A DNA stretch of 64,000 bases, from the NCBI GenBank assembly GCA_963811905.1, contig CAWETK010000007.1:113105-177104 (forward strand), written 5' to 3'. The notes under the pieces are model-generated. The model made no database searches and had not been told where the DNA came from. It saw nothing but the letters and a program-made list of their open reading frames with translations. The translations under genes were made by a program, and so were the position numbers. Below are positions 44,797-52,083 of the stretch, piece by piece (the first letter of the stretch is position 1; each line of letters opens with the position of its first letter). This stretch comes from DATFVA01 sp963811905 (lineage in GTDB: Bacteria > Bacteroidota > Ignavibacteria > Ignavibacteriales > Ignavibacteriaceae).

Positions 44797-45450
44797 GGGG
44801 AATTAAAATAAGTATACCGGCTACGCCGTAAAGGAGGAGTATCACAGAGTCCCACGAAGTTTTGGCACAAAGTATCACGAAGTTTTTAAGGACACAAAGG
44901 ATCCGGCAGCTGCCGGACCGTCGTCTAATTTGAGGTACACGAAGAAACCAGGAGGAAGTAGAAGTACAGGAAGTAAGGGGACGATGGAATAATGGAGCGG
45001 CGGAGGAATGGAGTGATGAGCGGACCCGACTGACGTCGAGGCAGGCCGCGCAACGTATACTTTCCGGATTCTTCATTTGGGCAGGTTGTGGGGGAGATAA
45101 CTGGAATAACGGGAATAGAAGAAGGGGAATTAAAATAAGTATACCGGCTACACCGTAAAGGAGGAGTATCACAAAGTTCCACGAAGTTTTGGCACAAAGT
45201 ATCACGAAGTTTTTAAGGACACAAAGGATCCGGCAGCTGCCGGACCGTCGTCTAATTTGAGGTACACGAAGAAACCAGGAGGAAGTAGAAGTATAGGAAG
45301 TAAGGGGACGATGGAATAATGGAGCGGCGGAGGAATGGAGTAATGAGCGAACCCGACTGACGTCGAGGCAGGCCGCGCAATGGATATCTCCTGGATTTTT
45401 CATCAGGGTAGATTTTGTGCGAGATAACTGGAGGAATCTCAGGTCAGGAG
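44797..45450 (+). repeat. Tandem duplication of a 327-bp intergenic unit
   Basis: The copies start at 44797 and 45124 (exact offset 327 at both ends, for example GAGATAACTGG at 45094 and 45421) and are about 90% alike. Each holds two internal CACGAAGT(T)T motifs with ACACAAAG/GCACAAAG, the dyad GGATCCGGCAGCTGCCGGACC, and the dispersed core ACCCGACTGACGTCGAGGC. Long frames on the minus strand here simply read the repeat twice. No gene is evident from 44769 to 45743. Confidence 0.9.
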
Positions 45451-45457
45451 ACCTGAG
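45438..45457. repeat. Perfect 8-bp hairpin with AGGA loop
   Basis: CTCAGGTC (45438-45445) pairs with GACCTGAG (45450-45457). It lies just after the 327-bp duplication and has no T-run on either side, so it is more likely part of an intergenic repeat than a terminator. Confidence 0.6.
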
Positions 45458-45684
45458 CTACGTGCCTGCTTGCTAAGGGGTGCGCGAATCGATTATACTA
45501 AGCGCTCTAAGTCCCAAGCATTAAGGAAGAGGGAGTACTATTAAGTAAACTGTCCACCCAAGGCAGATAAATTAAAACAGATATGATCTATTCCTGCTTA
45601 CTCCACCTCACCGGGATAAATCTGCGAAGTTAACCTTTAATCAAACGTTAAGAGGCAGTTATGAGTAACCACACAAAAATTAAT

Positions 45685-45713
45685 TTGACAATATTAGGAT
45701 TCCTTAGTATCTT
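45685..45713 (+). promoter_or_regulatory. Sigma-70-like promoter of the Rrf2 operon
   Basis: TTGACA (45685-45690), a spacer of exactly 17 bases and TATCTT (45708-45713) match a housekeeping promoter. It is 30 bases upstream of the ATG at 45744. Confidence 0.65.
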
Positions 45714-45737
45714 TAATCAGACAATTTAATCTGATTA
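45714..45737. promoter_or_regulatory. Candidate operator: 8-bp dyad before the Rrf2 gene
   Basis: TAATCAGA (45714-45721) and TCTGATTA (45730-45737) form a perfect inverted repeat with an 8-base centre, lying directly behind the -10 box and over the transcription start. A repressor bound here would block the promoter; autoregulation by the Rrf2 protein is the obvious guess. Confidence 0.6.
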
Positions 45738-45743
45738 GTAGAT

Positions 45744-46175
45744 ATGACAGTAATTTTCTCTAAAAAATGTGAATACGGGCTACAGGCAGTACTTTATCTT
45801 GCAGCTCAGTCGAAAGGGTCTGTGATCCCTTCGGATGAAATTGCCAAAAAATTAGGGATACCAAAAGAATTTATATCTAAGATACTTCAGAGCCTGACAG
45901 AAAGCGGAATCGTTGATTCAAGGAAGGGTAAATCGGGAGGTTTTTTCCTCGCAAAAGATCCTTCAAAAATCAGATTAATAGATATCGTTGCGGCAATAGA
46001 CGGTTTGAATATGTTTAACAGCTGTGTGCTTGGATTTCCTAAGTGCAGTCCGGAAAATCCCTGTCCTTTACATTCAAAATGGGGAGAGCTAAGGACAAGA
46101 GCCTATAATATGCTGAATGATGAGACTATTGATAAGTTCAAAGAAAGCACTTTAAGGAAAGTCAGTAACCTATAA
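45744..46175 (+). CDS. Rrf2 family iron-sulfur transcription regulator (NsrR/IscR-like)
   Basis: A 143-residue Rrf2 protein: winged helix (1-75) with I-A-K-K-L-G-I-P-K-E-F-I-S-K-I-L-Q-S-L recognition region and wing G-K-S-G-G-F-F-L-A, then three cysteines Cys94, Cys101 and Cys107 (C-x6-C-x5-C) which hold a [2Fe-2S] or [4Fe-4S] cluster in this family. The neighbours (RIC repair protein, globin) suggest it senses nitric oxide or cluster damage like NsrR. A consensus promoter with a dyad precedes it. Confidence 0.9.
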   Translation: MTVIFSKKCEYGLQAVLYLAAQSKGSVIPSDEIAKKLGIPKEFISKILQSLTESGIVDSRKGKSGGFFLAKDPSKIRLIDIVAAIDGLNMFNSCVLGFPKCSPENPCPLHSKWGELRTRAYNMLNDETIDKFKESTLRKVSNL

Positions 46176-46211
46176 AATTTTTTGAGTATAAATCAGATAA
46201 ATATATCCGAT

Positions 46212-47343
46212 ATGAAAATTAAAAAGAAAATTATACAGAAATACAGAAAAGCCGATCCAGAAGTATCGTTTTATAATACAGAGTGCTTTTGCTTTATTAT
46301 CTATCTGGATAGGGGTTGAGTTCTATTTATTCAATAAATACCTGGAAACCGGGGGCAGTGCGGCATTTTTTCACAGACCGCCCGGAGTAGATGGATTCCT
46401 ACCGATAAGCTCACTTATGAGTTTTTATCTTTTTATAACGACAGGAGAAATACATTTTGCTCATCCTGCTGGTTTATTTATTTTCCTTGCTATACTGCTT
46501 GTTTCACTACTTTTCGGAAAGGCATTTTGCTCGTGGTTATGTCCCATAGGGTTTATTTCTGAGCTGATAGGAGACTTTGGAGAGAGGGTCTACAAAAAAT
46601 TATTTAAAAGAAGAATACATTTACCGCGCTGGATCGATTACCCGCTTAGGAGCCTAAAATATCTTTTACTCGGTTTCCTTTTTTATTCAGTCTTTTTCCT
46701 GATGTCCAGGCTCGCTGTCCAGGCATTCCTTGACAGTCCGTATAATATAGTTGCAGATTTGAAAATGTATCATTTCTTTGCAGATCTGTCACATACGGCT
46801 CTCATCATTATAGCAGTTCTTTTTGTCCTGTCTATTTTAATACGAAACTTCTGGTGCCGTTTTCTTTGTCCTTACGGAGCACTGCTCGGATTAGCATCAT
46901 TCCTCAGTCCCCACAAAATAAAAAGAAACCCAGTAAGCTGTATTGACTGCGGTTTATGTGCAAAGGCATGCCCTTCATACATAAAAGTTGATAAAGTAAA
47001 TACGGTGATCTCTGATGAATGCAATACCTGTCTCAGCTGTGTAGATGCATGTCCAGTTGCAGATACACTCGATTTAAGATCAATTCTTCCCGGCAGGAAG
47101 AAAGTAAATAAAAAGTATGCAGCCATAGGGATTGTTAGTGTTTTTATGCTTGTGACGGGATACGGGATGCTAAGTAAGCACTGGGACAATAATATTTCCA
47201 AACAGGAATATCTTATTCATTACAGAGAGATGAATACATACGGACATCCGACAGGAACAGCGGCTATAAAAAGATTTAATAAAGAAGCTGCTTCAAATAA
47301 TATTGATGATAAGAATAAAGTTAATAAATCAAAGGAGAACTAA
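46212..47343 (+). CDS. NapH/NosR-like membrane ferredoxin (two 4Fe-4S), frameshifted near its start
   Basis: From 46417 the frame encodes four membrane helices, C-S-W-L-C-P and C-R-F-L-C-P loops, and two ferredoxin motifs C-I-D-C-G-L-C-A-K-A-C-P and C-N-T-C-L-S-C-V-D-A-C-P. Proteins of this kind pass electrons across or along the membrane to reductases. Translation of the same frame back to 46261 gives the missing first helix (I-I-Q-S-A-F-A-L-L-S-I-W-I-G-V-E-F-Y-L-F and the family segment R-P-P-G-V-D-G-F-L-P), but no start codon. A good start, ATG 46212 (M-K-I-K-K-K-I-I-Q-K-Y-R-K), is one frame away; removing one A from the run at 46247-46250 joins them. Either an error or a real frameshift. 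Confidence 0.82.
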
Positions 47344-48089
47344 TGGAACAGAATTCAAATGGGTATACTCAGCAGGATATTACAAGCCTGACCCTCTCGG
47401 AAATTGTAACCAGAAATTTCAGGGCTGCGGAAATATTTGAGAAATATAATCTTGATTTCTGCTGCGGAGGAAATAAACCTGTTGCTGAAGCCTGCCGCGA
47501 GAAGGGTATCGATTCCTCGACCGTGATGGAAGACCTGCAATCAATCCGGAATAAGGACGGCCGTAATGAAAAATATACTGACTGGAGCCTTGATTTTCTG
47601 ATCGATTATATAGTGAACAACCATCATGCATATGTAACGAGAATGATACCGATACTCTCTGCACATACTCAGAAAATAGCATCTGTGCATGGAAGCAATC
47701 ATCCGGAGCTTATTAAGGCTGCCGACTGCTTTGCAAGGGTATATAAAGATTTAAAGCAGCATATGATGAAAGAAGAACAGATACTTTTTCCCTTTGTAAA
47801 ACAGCTTGTAAGCATTAAGGCCAGCGGCAAAAAAGCTGAAGCCCCATATTTCGGTTCCGTTAAAAATCCTATTCGCATGATGGAAGCAGAACACCAGGCG
47901 GCGGGTGATGAAATGTATGAAATCCGAAGACTTACGGAGAATTATTTCGTCCCTGAAGACGCATGCAATACTTACAGCGTAACTATGCAGGAACTGAAGG
48001 AATTTGAAGAGGATCTTCACAAGCATGTATACCTGGAGAACTATATACTTTTTCCAAAATCGGTGGAGTTAGAGCAGGAATTGCTTTAA
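47343..48089 (+). CDS. Iron-sulfur cluster repair di-iron protein (RIC; ScdA/YtfE family)
   Basis: A 248-residue protein with an N-terminal ScdA_N domain (about 14-72, with D-F-C-C-G-G-N) and a hemerythrin-like domain holding His and Glu ligands in N-N-H-H-A-Y, H-M-M-K-E-E-Q, E-H-Q-A-A-G-D-E and H-K-H-V-Y-L-E-N. RIC proteins repair iron-sulfur clusters harmed by NO and peroxide. It shares one base with the previous gene (TAATG), so it is the third gene of the Rrf2 operon. Confidence 0.95.
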   Translation: MEQNSNGYTQQDITSLTLSEIVTRNFRAAEIFEKYNLDFCCGGNKPVAEACREKGIDSSTVMEDLQSIRNKDGRNEKYTDWSLDFLIDYIVNNHHAYVTRMIPILSAHTQKIASVHGSNHPELIKAADCFARVYKDLKQHMMKEEQILFPFVKQLVSIKASGKKAEAPYFGSVKNPIRMMEAEHQAAGDEMYEIRRLTENYFVPEDACNTYSVTMQELKEFEEDLHKHVYLENYILFPKSVELEQELL

Positions 48090-48112
48090 GATAATTAGTA
48101 TTTTATCTTAAA
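48085..48112. promoter_or_regulatory. 10-bp dyad between RIC and globin genes
   Basis: TTTAAGATAA (48085-48094) and TTATCTTAAA (48103-48112) are perfect inverted copies 8 bases apart, beginning in the RIC stop codon and 17 bases before the globin ATG. It could be an operator or an attenuating hairpin. The 8-base centre matches that of the dyad before the Rrf2 gene, but the arms differ. Confidence 0.5.
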
Positions 48113-48129
48113 AGATCTGAAATATTAAG

Positions 48130-48507
48130 ATGGATATAAAAAATATTGACGACATAATTCTTCTGGTGGACAGCTTCTATGAAAAAGTTAATATTGATCC
48201 GCTGCTGTCTCCCGTCTTCAACGATACTGCTAAAGTAAACTGGGAAGAGCATCTTCCCGTGATGTATAGTTTCTGGAGTGCTGTTCTTTTCGATACAAAT
48301 ACCTATAAAGGACAGCCCTTCACTTCTCATATTGATTTGCCAATCGATAAAGAACATTTCCGCAGATGGCTGGAGTTGTTCAAACAAACTGTAGATGAAC
48401 ACTTTGAGGGCAGGATAGCCGCAGAAGCCAAAGAGAAAGCTGATTCAATCGCAATGATTTTTCAAATGAAATTAGGCTTAATTTCCGACAACCTCCGGAT
48501 TATGTAA
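48130..48507 (+). CDS. Group III truncated hemoglobin
   Basis: A 125-residue globin of the trHbIII (TrHbP) class: V-D-S-F-Y-E-K-V with B10 Tyr17, F-W-S-A-V-L-F near 48, the conserved P-F-T-S-H region and proximal His76 in D-K-E-H-F-R-R-W. Such globins bind O2 and NO; here the neighbours (Rrf2, RIC) point to NO handling. It is the last gene of the cluster. Confidence 0.92.
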   Translation: MDIKNIDDIILLVDSFYEKVNIDPLLSPVFNDTAKVNWEEHLPVMYSFWSAVLFDTNTYKGQPFTSHIDLPIDKEHFRRWLELFKQTVDEHFEGRIAAEAKEKADSIAMIFQMKLGLISDNLRIM

Positions 48508-48543
48508 TGATGTAGTTGCTTGTTTCTTCTATTAAAGCGAAAA

Positions 48544-48563
48544 GAACTTCATAAATGAAGTTC
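48544..48563 (-). terminator. Hairpin, probable terminator of the BON-like gene
   Basis: GAACTTCAT (48544-48552) pairs with ATGAAGTTC (48555-48563). On the minus strand it directly follows the stop codon and is followed by the T-rich TTTTCGCTTT. Confidence 0.55.
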
Positions 48564-48767
48564 CTACAGGTTTACATCAAAGTTGATATCCATCGCATTT
48601 TCTGAATTTACCTGGTGAATCTTTTTCAGAAGGAGTTCTTTTTGCTGTACACTGGCTACATCACCTTTGATAGTTAATGCTCCGTTTTCTTCCTTAACTT
48701 TTACCTGATCTAATTTCATTTCCTTTAATAAATCTATAACAGGCTGATATTTCGCTTTTAAAGACAT
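48564..48767 (-). CDS. Small BON-like domain protein
   Basis: A 67-residue protein without signal peptide: helix Y-Q-P-V-I-D-L-L-K-E-M, strands V-K-V-K-E-E-N-G-A-L-T-I-K-G-D-V, helix V-Q-Q-K-E-L-L-L-K-K-I, final strand M-D-I-N-F-D-V-N-L. That alpha-beta-beta-alpha-beta order and the L-T-I-K-G-x-V segment resemble BON domains. I chose ATG 48767 because AGAGGAAG precedes it; the open frame extends to 48857 but those residues look unrelated. Function unknown. Confidence 0.65.
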   Translation of the reverse strand: MSLKAKYQPVIDLLKEMKLDQVKVKEENGALTIKGDVASVQQKELLLKKIHQVNSENAMDINFDVNL

Positions 48768-48947
48768 ACTTCCTCTGCTTTTTTGAAACAAAATAGTAAA
48801 TATCCGGCTGTGTGTTTGCGGCAGAATTAACACGTTGATCAGCACCTTACAAATCAAACTCAGAAAAACAGCACTTTTTTTACCTTTAAAAACTATTTCA
48901 AAGCAACTGCCTCTATTATTATGAATTCAGGGTTATACCGGGGAAAA

Positions 48948-49013
48948 GACGTATTCAGGATGTATTCAGAACGTATTCAAGACATATTCAAGACGTATTC
49001 AAGACGTATTCAG
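48948..49013 (+). repeat. Six-copy 11-bp tandem array, consensus GACGTATTCAR
   Basis: Exactly six 11-bp units start at 48948, 48959, 48970, 48981, 48992 and 49003, each (G/A)A(C/T)(G/A)TATTCA(G/A). It has the same period, copy number, length (66 bp) and CGTAT core as the array at 15649-15714 but a different variable half. Confidence 0.9.
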
Positions 49014-49102
49014 ATCGGGGTTATACCCTATCTGGAGGATTGTACCAATGGGGGGAATAGTGTTATTAGCGTAAAAAGCGTTATAGGCGAAAGGGTGTTT
49101 AA

Positions 49103-49226
49103 GAAGCGAAACGGTATTAAAGAAGCGAAACGGCATTGAAGAAGCGAAACGGCGTTTCACTTACAGGGGGGAGAAGCGAAACAGCGTTTCGCTTTACAGG
49201 GGGAAAGCGAAACAGCGTTTCGCTTT
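49103..49226 (+). repeat. Cluster of GCGAAAC direct repeats and perfect hairpins
   Basis: GAAGCGAAACGG recurs at 49103, 49122 and 49141 (19-bp steps). Then come two hairpins with the same centre: AAGCGAAAC-AGC-GTTTCGCTT (49174-49194) and AAAGCGAAAC-AGC-GTTTCGCTTT (49204-49226), each preceded by ACAGGGGG or GGGGG. No gene is evident between 48768 and 49350. Confidence 0.85.
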
Positions 49227-49350
49227 ACAAGTAGGGCAGGTCAATAATCCTTAGCACAAACTTCTTTAAGTCATATTTTATTAAATTACTGATGAGTTTA
49301 TTTAGCAGTTTTTAATGGTTAATACTTTCAAATAATTTTCGGGAAAGAAA

Positions 49351-51183
49351 ATGAAATATTTTTTACTAGTGTGTTTTCTCCTTTTATTAAGCTCTCAGGA
49401 ATTCGGGCAGTATCAGAATGTTATGATCAATAACCCTTCAAGCACTGATCCTGAAGAAGTTTCGATTGCCATTGATCCTTCAAATCCAAACTACCTTGCT
49501 GCAGGGGCAAACATTGACTACACGTATTACTCAACCGACGGGGGTTATAACTGGAACCAGCAAACGTTATCGTCCTCACTCGGGGTATGGGGTGATCCAT
49601 GTCTGGTTTTTGACGGCAGCGGAAATTTGTACTATGGGCATCTTTCTGTAGCGACATACTGGATAGACAGAATTGTGATACAGCGTTCAACCAACCATGG
49701 TGCGACCTTTAATGATGGGGCAGGTATTGGTTTTAATAATCCCAAAAACCAGGACAAAGAATGGATAGGCGTCGATATGACAAATTCTCCGTACAGCGGG
49801 AATGTTTATGTTACATGGACTGAATTTGACAGTTACGGCAGCGGAAGTTCGAGTGACAGTTCCAGGATACGCTTCTCCAGATCGACTGATCAAGGTTTAA
49901 CATGGTCGCCGGCAGTTACTATCAGCGATGTAAGCGGCGATTGCTACGACAGCGACAATACCGATGAAGGTGCCGTACCCACCGTTGGTCCCAACGGTGA
50001 AGTTTATGTAAGCTGGGCAGGTCCGGTTGGTTTGGTATTTGACAAATCTACTGACGGAGGCATTACATGGGGAACCGACAAATTTGTTTCCGATATTCCC
50101 GGCGGCTGGGATTTTGCAATTCCAGGTATTTACAGGGCTAACGGGCTTCCAATAACAATATGCGATACAAGCAGCAACTCCCCTTATAACGGAAACATAT
50201 ATATAAATTGGTCGGATCAGAGAAACGGAACAGATAATACTGATGTGTTTTTTGTGAAATCAACCGATGGCGGAAATACGTGGACTACACCGCTTAAAGT
50301 GAATGATGACAATACAACAAGACAACAATTCTTTACGTGGATGACGATAGATCAAACTACCGGTTTTATATATTGCTGTTTTTATGACAGGAGAAATACC
50401 ACCGGGGCTGCAACAGATGTTTATGTAGCAAGATCTACAGACGGCGGAGATTCATTTGATAACTTTAAAGTAAGTGAGTCTTCATTTACTCCTACCTCTG
50501 GAGTTTTCTTCGGGGACTATACTAATATTGCTGCTTATAACAGGATGGTATACCCGATGTGGATGAGACTAAGCGGTTCATTAAGTGTCTGGACAGCTAT
50601 AATTCACGATACAACCACAGTTGTACCTGTTGAACTATCATCTTTTGACTATGCTGTTTCTGATGGGAAAGTGAACCTGAGCTGGGAGACAGCAACCGAA
50701 ACGAACGACCATGGATTTGAAATACAGAGGAGCAGAAATTCAAATGACTGGACAACAATCGGCTATGTTGAAGGCAAGGGCACAACTACATTACCAAACC
50801 AATACAATTTTACCGATGATCCGCAAGTTAATGGTACATACTATTACAGGCTGAAGCAGTTAGATTTATCCGGTGAATTTCAGTATTCAAAAACTTTAGA
50901 AGTGGATTTAAATATAATAAAGGATTTTGTACTTGAACAGAATTACCCTAATCCCTTTAATCCCTCTACCACTATTGGATATGAATTGCCTAAAGAATCG
51001 GATGTAGTTATAAAGGTATTTGATGTGCTGGGAAAAGAAGTGACAACACTGGTGAACGGCAGGCAGCAGTCAGGTGTGCACGAAGTCAGGTTTGATGGTA
51101 CGAAACAGGGAAGCGGTATCTATATATACAGGATGAGCGTGGATAATTTTACCACCACAAAGAAGATGATATTGATGAAATAG
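49351..51183 (+). CDS. Secreted BNR/sialidase-like propeller protein with type IX sorting tail
   Basis: A 610-residue protein: signal peptide (1-19), a beta-propeller (about 25-425) with repeated Asp-box motifs S-T-D-G-G-x-x-W, S-T-D-Q-G-L-T-W, S-T-D-G-G-I-T-W, S-T-D-G-G-N-T-W and S-T-D-G-G-D-S-F, a linker domain starting P-V-E-L-S-S-F-D (about 427-520) and a C-terminal sorting domain with N-Y-P-N-P-F-N-P-S-T. Asp boxes are found in sialidases but also in many non-enzymatic propellers; a full set of sialidase arginines is not evident. Likely exported to the cell surface. Confidence 0.88.
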   Translation: MKYFLLVCFLLLLSSQEFGQYQNVMINNPSSTDPEEVSIAIDPSNPNYLAAGANIDYTYYSTDGGYNWNQQTLSSSLGVWGDPCLVFDGSGNLYYGHLSVATYWIDRIVIQRSTNHGATFNDGAGIGFNNPKNQDKEWIGVDMTNSPYSGNVYVTWTEFDSYGSGSSSDSSRIRFSRSTDQGLTWSPAVTISDVSGDCYDSDNTDEGAVPTVGPNGEVYVSWAGPVGLVFDKSTDGGITWGTDKFVSDIPGGWDFAIPGIYRANGLPITICDTSSNSPYNGNIYINWSDQRNGTDNTDVFFVKSTDGGNTWTTPLKVNDDNTTRQQFFTWMTIDQTTGFIYCCFYDRRNTTGAATDVYVARSTDGGDSFDNFKVSESSFTPTSGVFFGDYTNIAAYNRMVYPMWMRLSGSLSVWTAIIHDTTTVVPVELSSFDYAVSDGKVNLSWETATETNDHGFEIQRSRNSNDWTTIGYVEGKGTTTLPNQYNFTDDPQVNGTYYYRLKQLDLSGEFQYSKTLEVDLNIIKDFVLEQNYPNPFNPSTTIGYELPKESDVVIKVFDVLGKEVTTLVNGRQQSGVHEVRFDGTKQGSGIYIYRMSVDNFTTTKKMILMK

Positions 51184-51234
51184 TGCCATTTGGCACCTCA
51201 AAAATGGATAAATTAAATAAAACAATTGAGGTGC
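51183..51234 (+). promoter_or_regulatory. Leader with two exclusive hairpins, one covering the ribosome site
   Basis: Hairpin A: GTGCCA (51183-51188) with TGGCAC (51191-51196). Hairpin B: GCACCTCA (51193-51200) with TGAGGTGC (51227-51234). They share GCAC (51193-51196), so only one can form. TGAGGTGC contains the ribosome binding site GAGGTG for the ATG at 51238. Confidence 0.6.
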
Positions 51235-51237
51235 TAA

Positions 51238-52083
51238 ATGAAAATCAAAAGAAGAGCCTTAAACAGGCATCAAATAAAAAGTTCGGAAGGAGAGTTCATC
51301 TGGGAATTAGAAAACTCATATGAACTCTCTCCGAAAATCAGTCAACTAATATTGTGGACAGCAAAAGAATGTTTACTGAAAGAGAACAGTTTAAGAGAAG
51401 GTCAGATAGAAGTAACAGCCATAGAGATTGAAGAGCGGGCAGGAAAAACGATTGAAAAGATGGAGAAGAAAAGGATACGGCTAACAACAGATAATGGGAT
51501 AGAAGATCTGGAGATACGGCAGGAATATGGAAGGATAGAGCTAAGGAGAAAAAAGATAATCAGGATAACAGAAGAAGCGTTAGAACAAAGAGCAATATTA
51601 AGCCAGGAAGATATAAGTAAAGTATTACAGATAAGTATAAGAACAGTCAAACGAGACATAGCCTACATTAGGAAAGAAGGAATAGAAGTAATAACCAGAG
51701 GTTATTTGCATAATATAGGACGAGGACAAACACATAAAGTAAAAATCATCGGTATGTACTTGGACGGAAATACGTATAGTGAAATAAAATTAAAAGCAAG
51801 ACATTCAACAGGAGCGATAAAAAGATATCTGGAGAGCTTCACAAAAGTATTGATGGCACAGAGAAAAGGGATATATAGAATAAAGGATATAAGTGCAGTA
51901 ACCGGGATAAGTGAAACACTGGTAAAACAGTACAATGAATTGATAAAAGAGAGTAAAAAAGATAAAACAAGGACAGAGAATCTTAAGCTGTTAGTGGAAA
52001 GGAACAGCTATAGAGAGCATATAAAAAAAACAGTCAAGAAGCATTCAGAGCCTCTGGCAGCTATGATGGGAGGCTTGTTATGA
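51238..52083 (+). CDS. DUF1670 family putative DNA-binding protein
   Basis: A 281-residue basic protein with at least two helix-turn-helix segments: I-S-Q-E-D-I-S-K-V-L-Q-I-S-I-R-T-V-K-R-D-I (about 121-141) and I-K-D-I-S-A-V-T-G-I-S-E-T-L-V-K-Q-Y (about 218-235). Between them is the DUF1670 hallmark R-G-Y-L-H-N-I-G-R-G-Q-T-H-K. Function of the family is unknown. Codon use is unlike its neighbours, with AGA/AGG for Arg and ATA for Ile dominating, which suggests foreign origin. Its stop overlaps the ATG at 52080 of a second family member. Confidence 0.72.
   Translation: MKIKRRALNRHQIKSSEGEFIWELENSYELSPKISQLILWTAKECLLKENSLREGQIEVTAIEIEERAGKTIEKMEKKRIRLTTDNGIEDLEIRQEYGRIELRRKKIIRITEEALEQRAILSQEDISKVLQISIRTVKRDIAYIRKEGIEVITRGYLHNIGRGQTHKVKIIGMYLDGNTYSEIKLKARHSTGAIKRYLESFTKVLMAQRKGIYRIKDISAVTGISETLVKQYNELIKESKKDKTRTENLKLLVERNSYREHIKKTVKKHSEPLAAMMGGLL

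Noticed and set aside
44681..45403. A 240-codon minus-strand open frame in the second repeat island
   Set aside because: It reads the 327-bp duplication twice, giving the same peptide twice, and overlaps the end of the YihY gene; no domain or ribosome site.
46417..47343. Taking ATG 46417 as the true start of the NapH-like gene
   Set aside because: It removes most of the first helix and the conserved R-P-P-G-V-D-G-F-L-P segment that is plainly encoded upstream.
48921..49139. A 72-codon plus-strand frame over the 11-bp array
   Set aside because: The peptide is only the translated repeat; 11-bp units change frame each copy, so no coding constraint is possible.
49351..51183. Calling the BNR-repeat protein a sialidase
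   Set aside because: Asp boxes alone do not make a sialidase; the catalytic arginine triad and Tyr/Glu pair were not evident.
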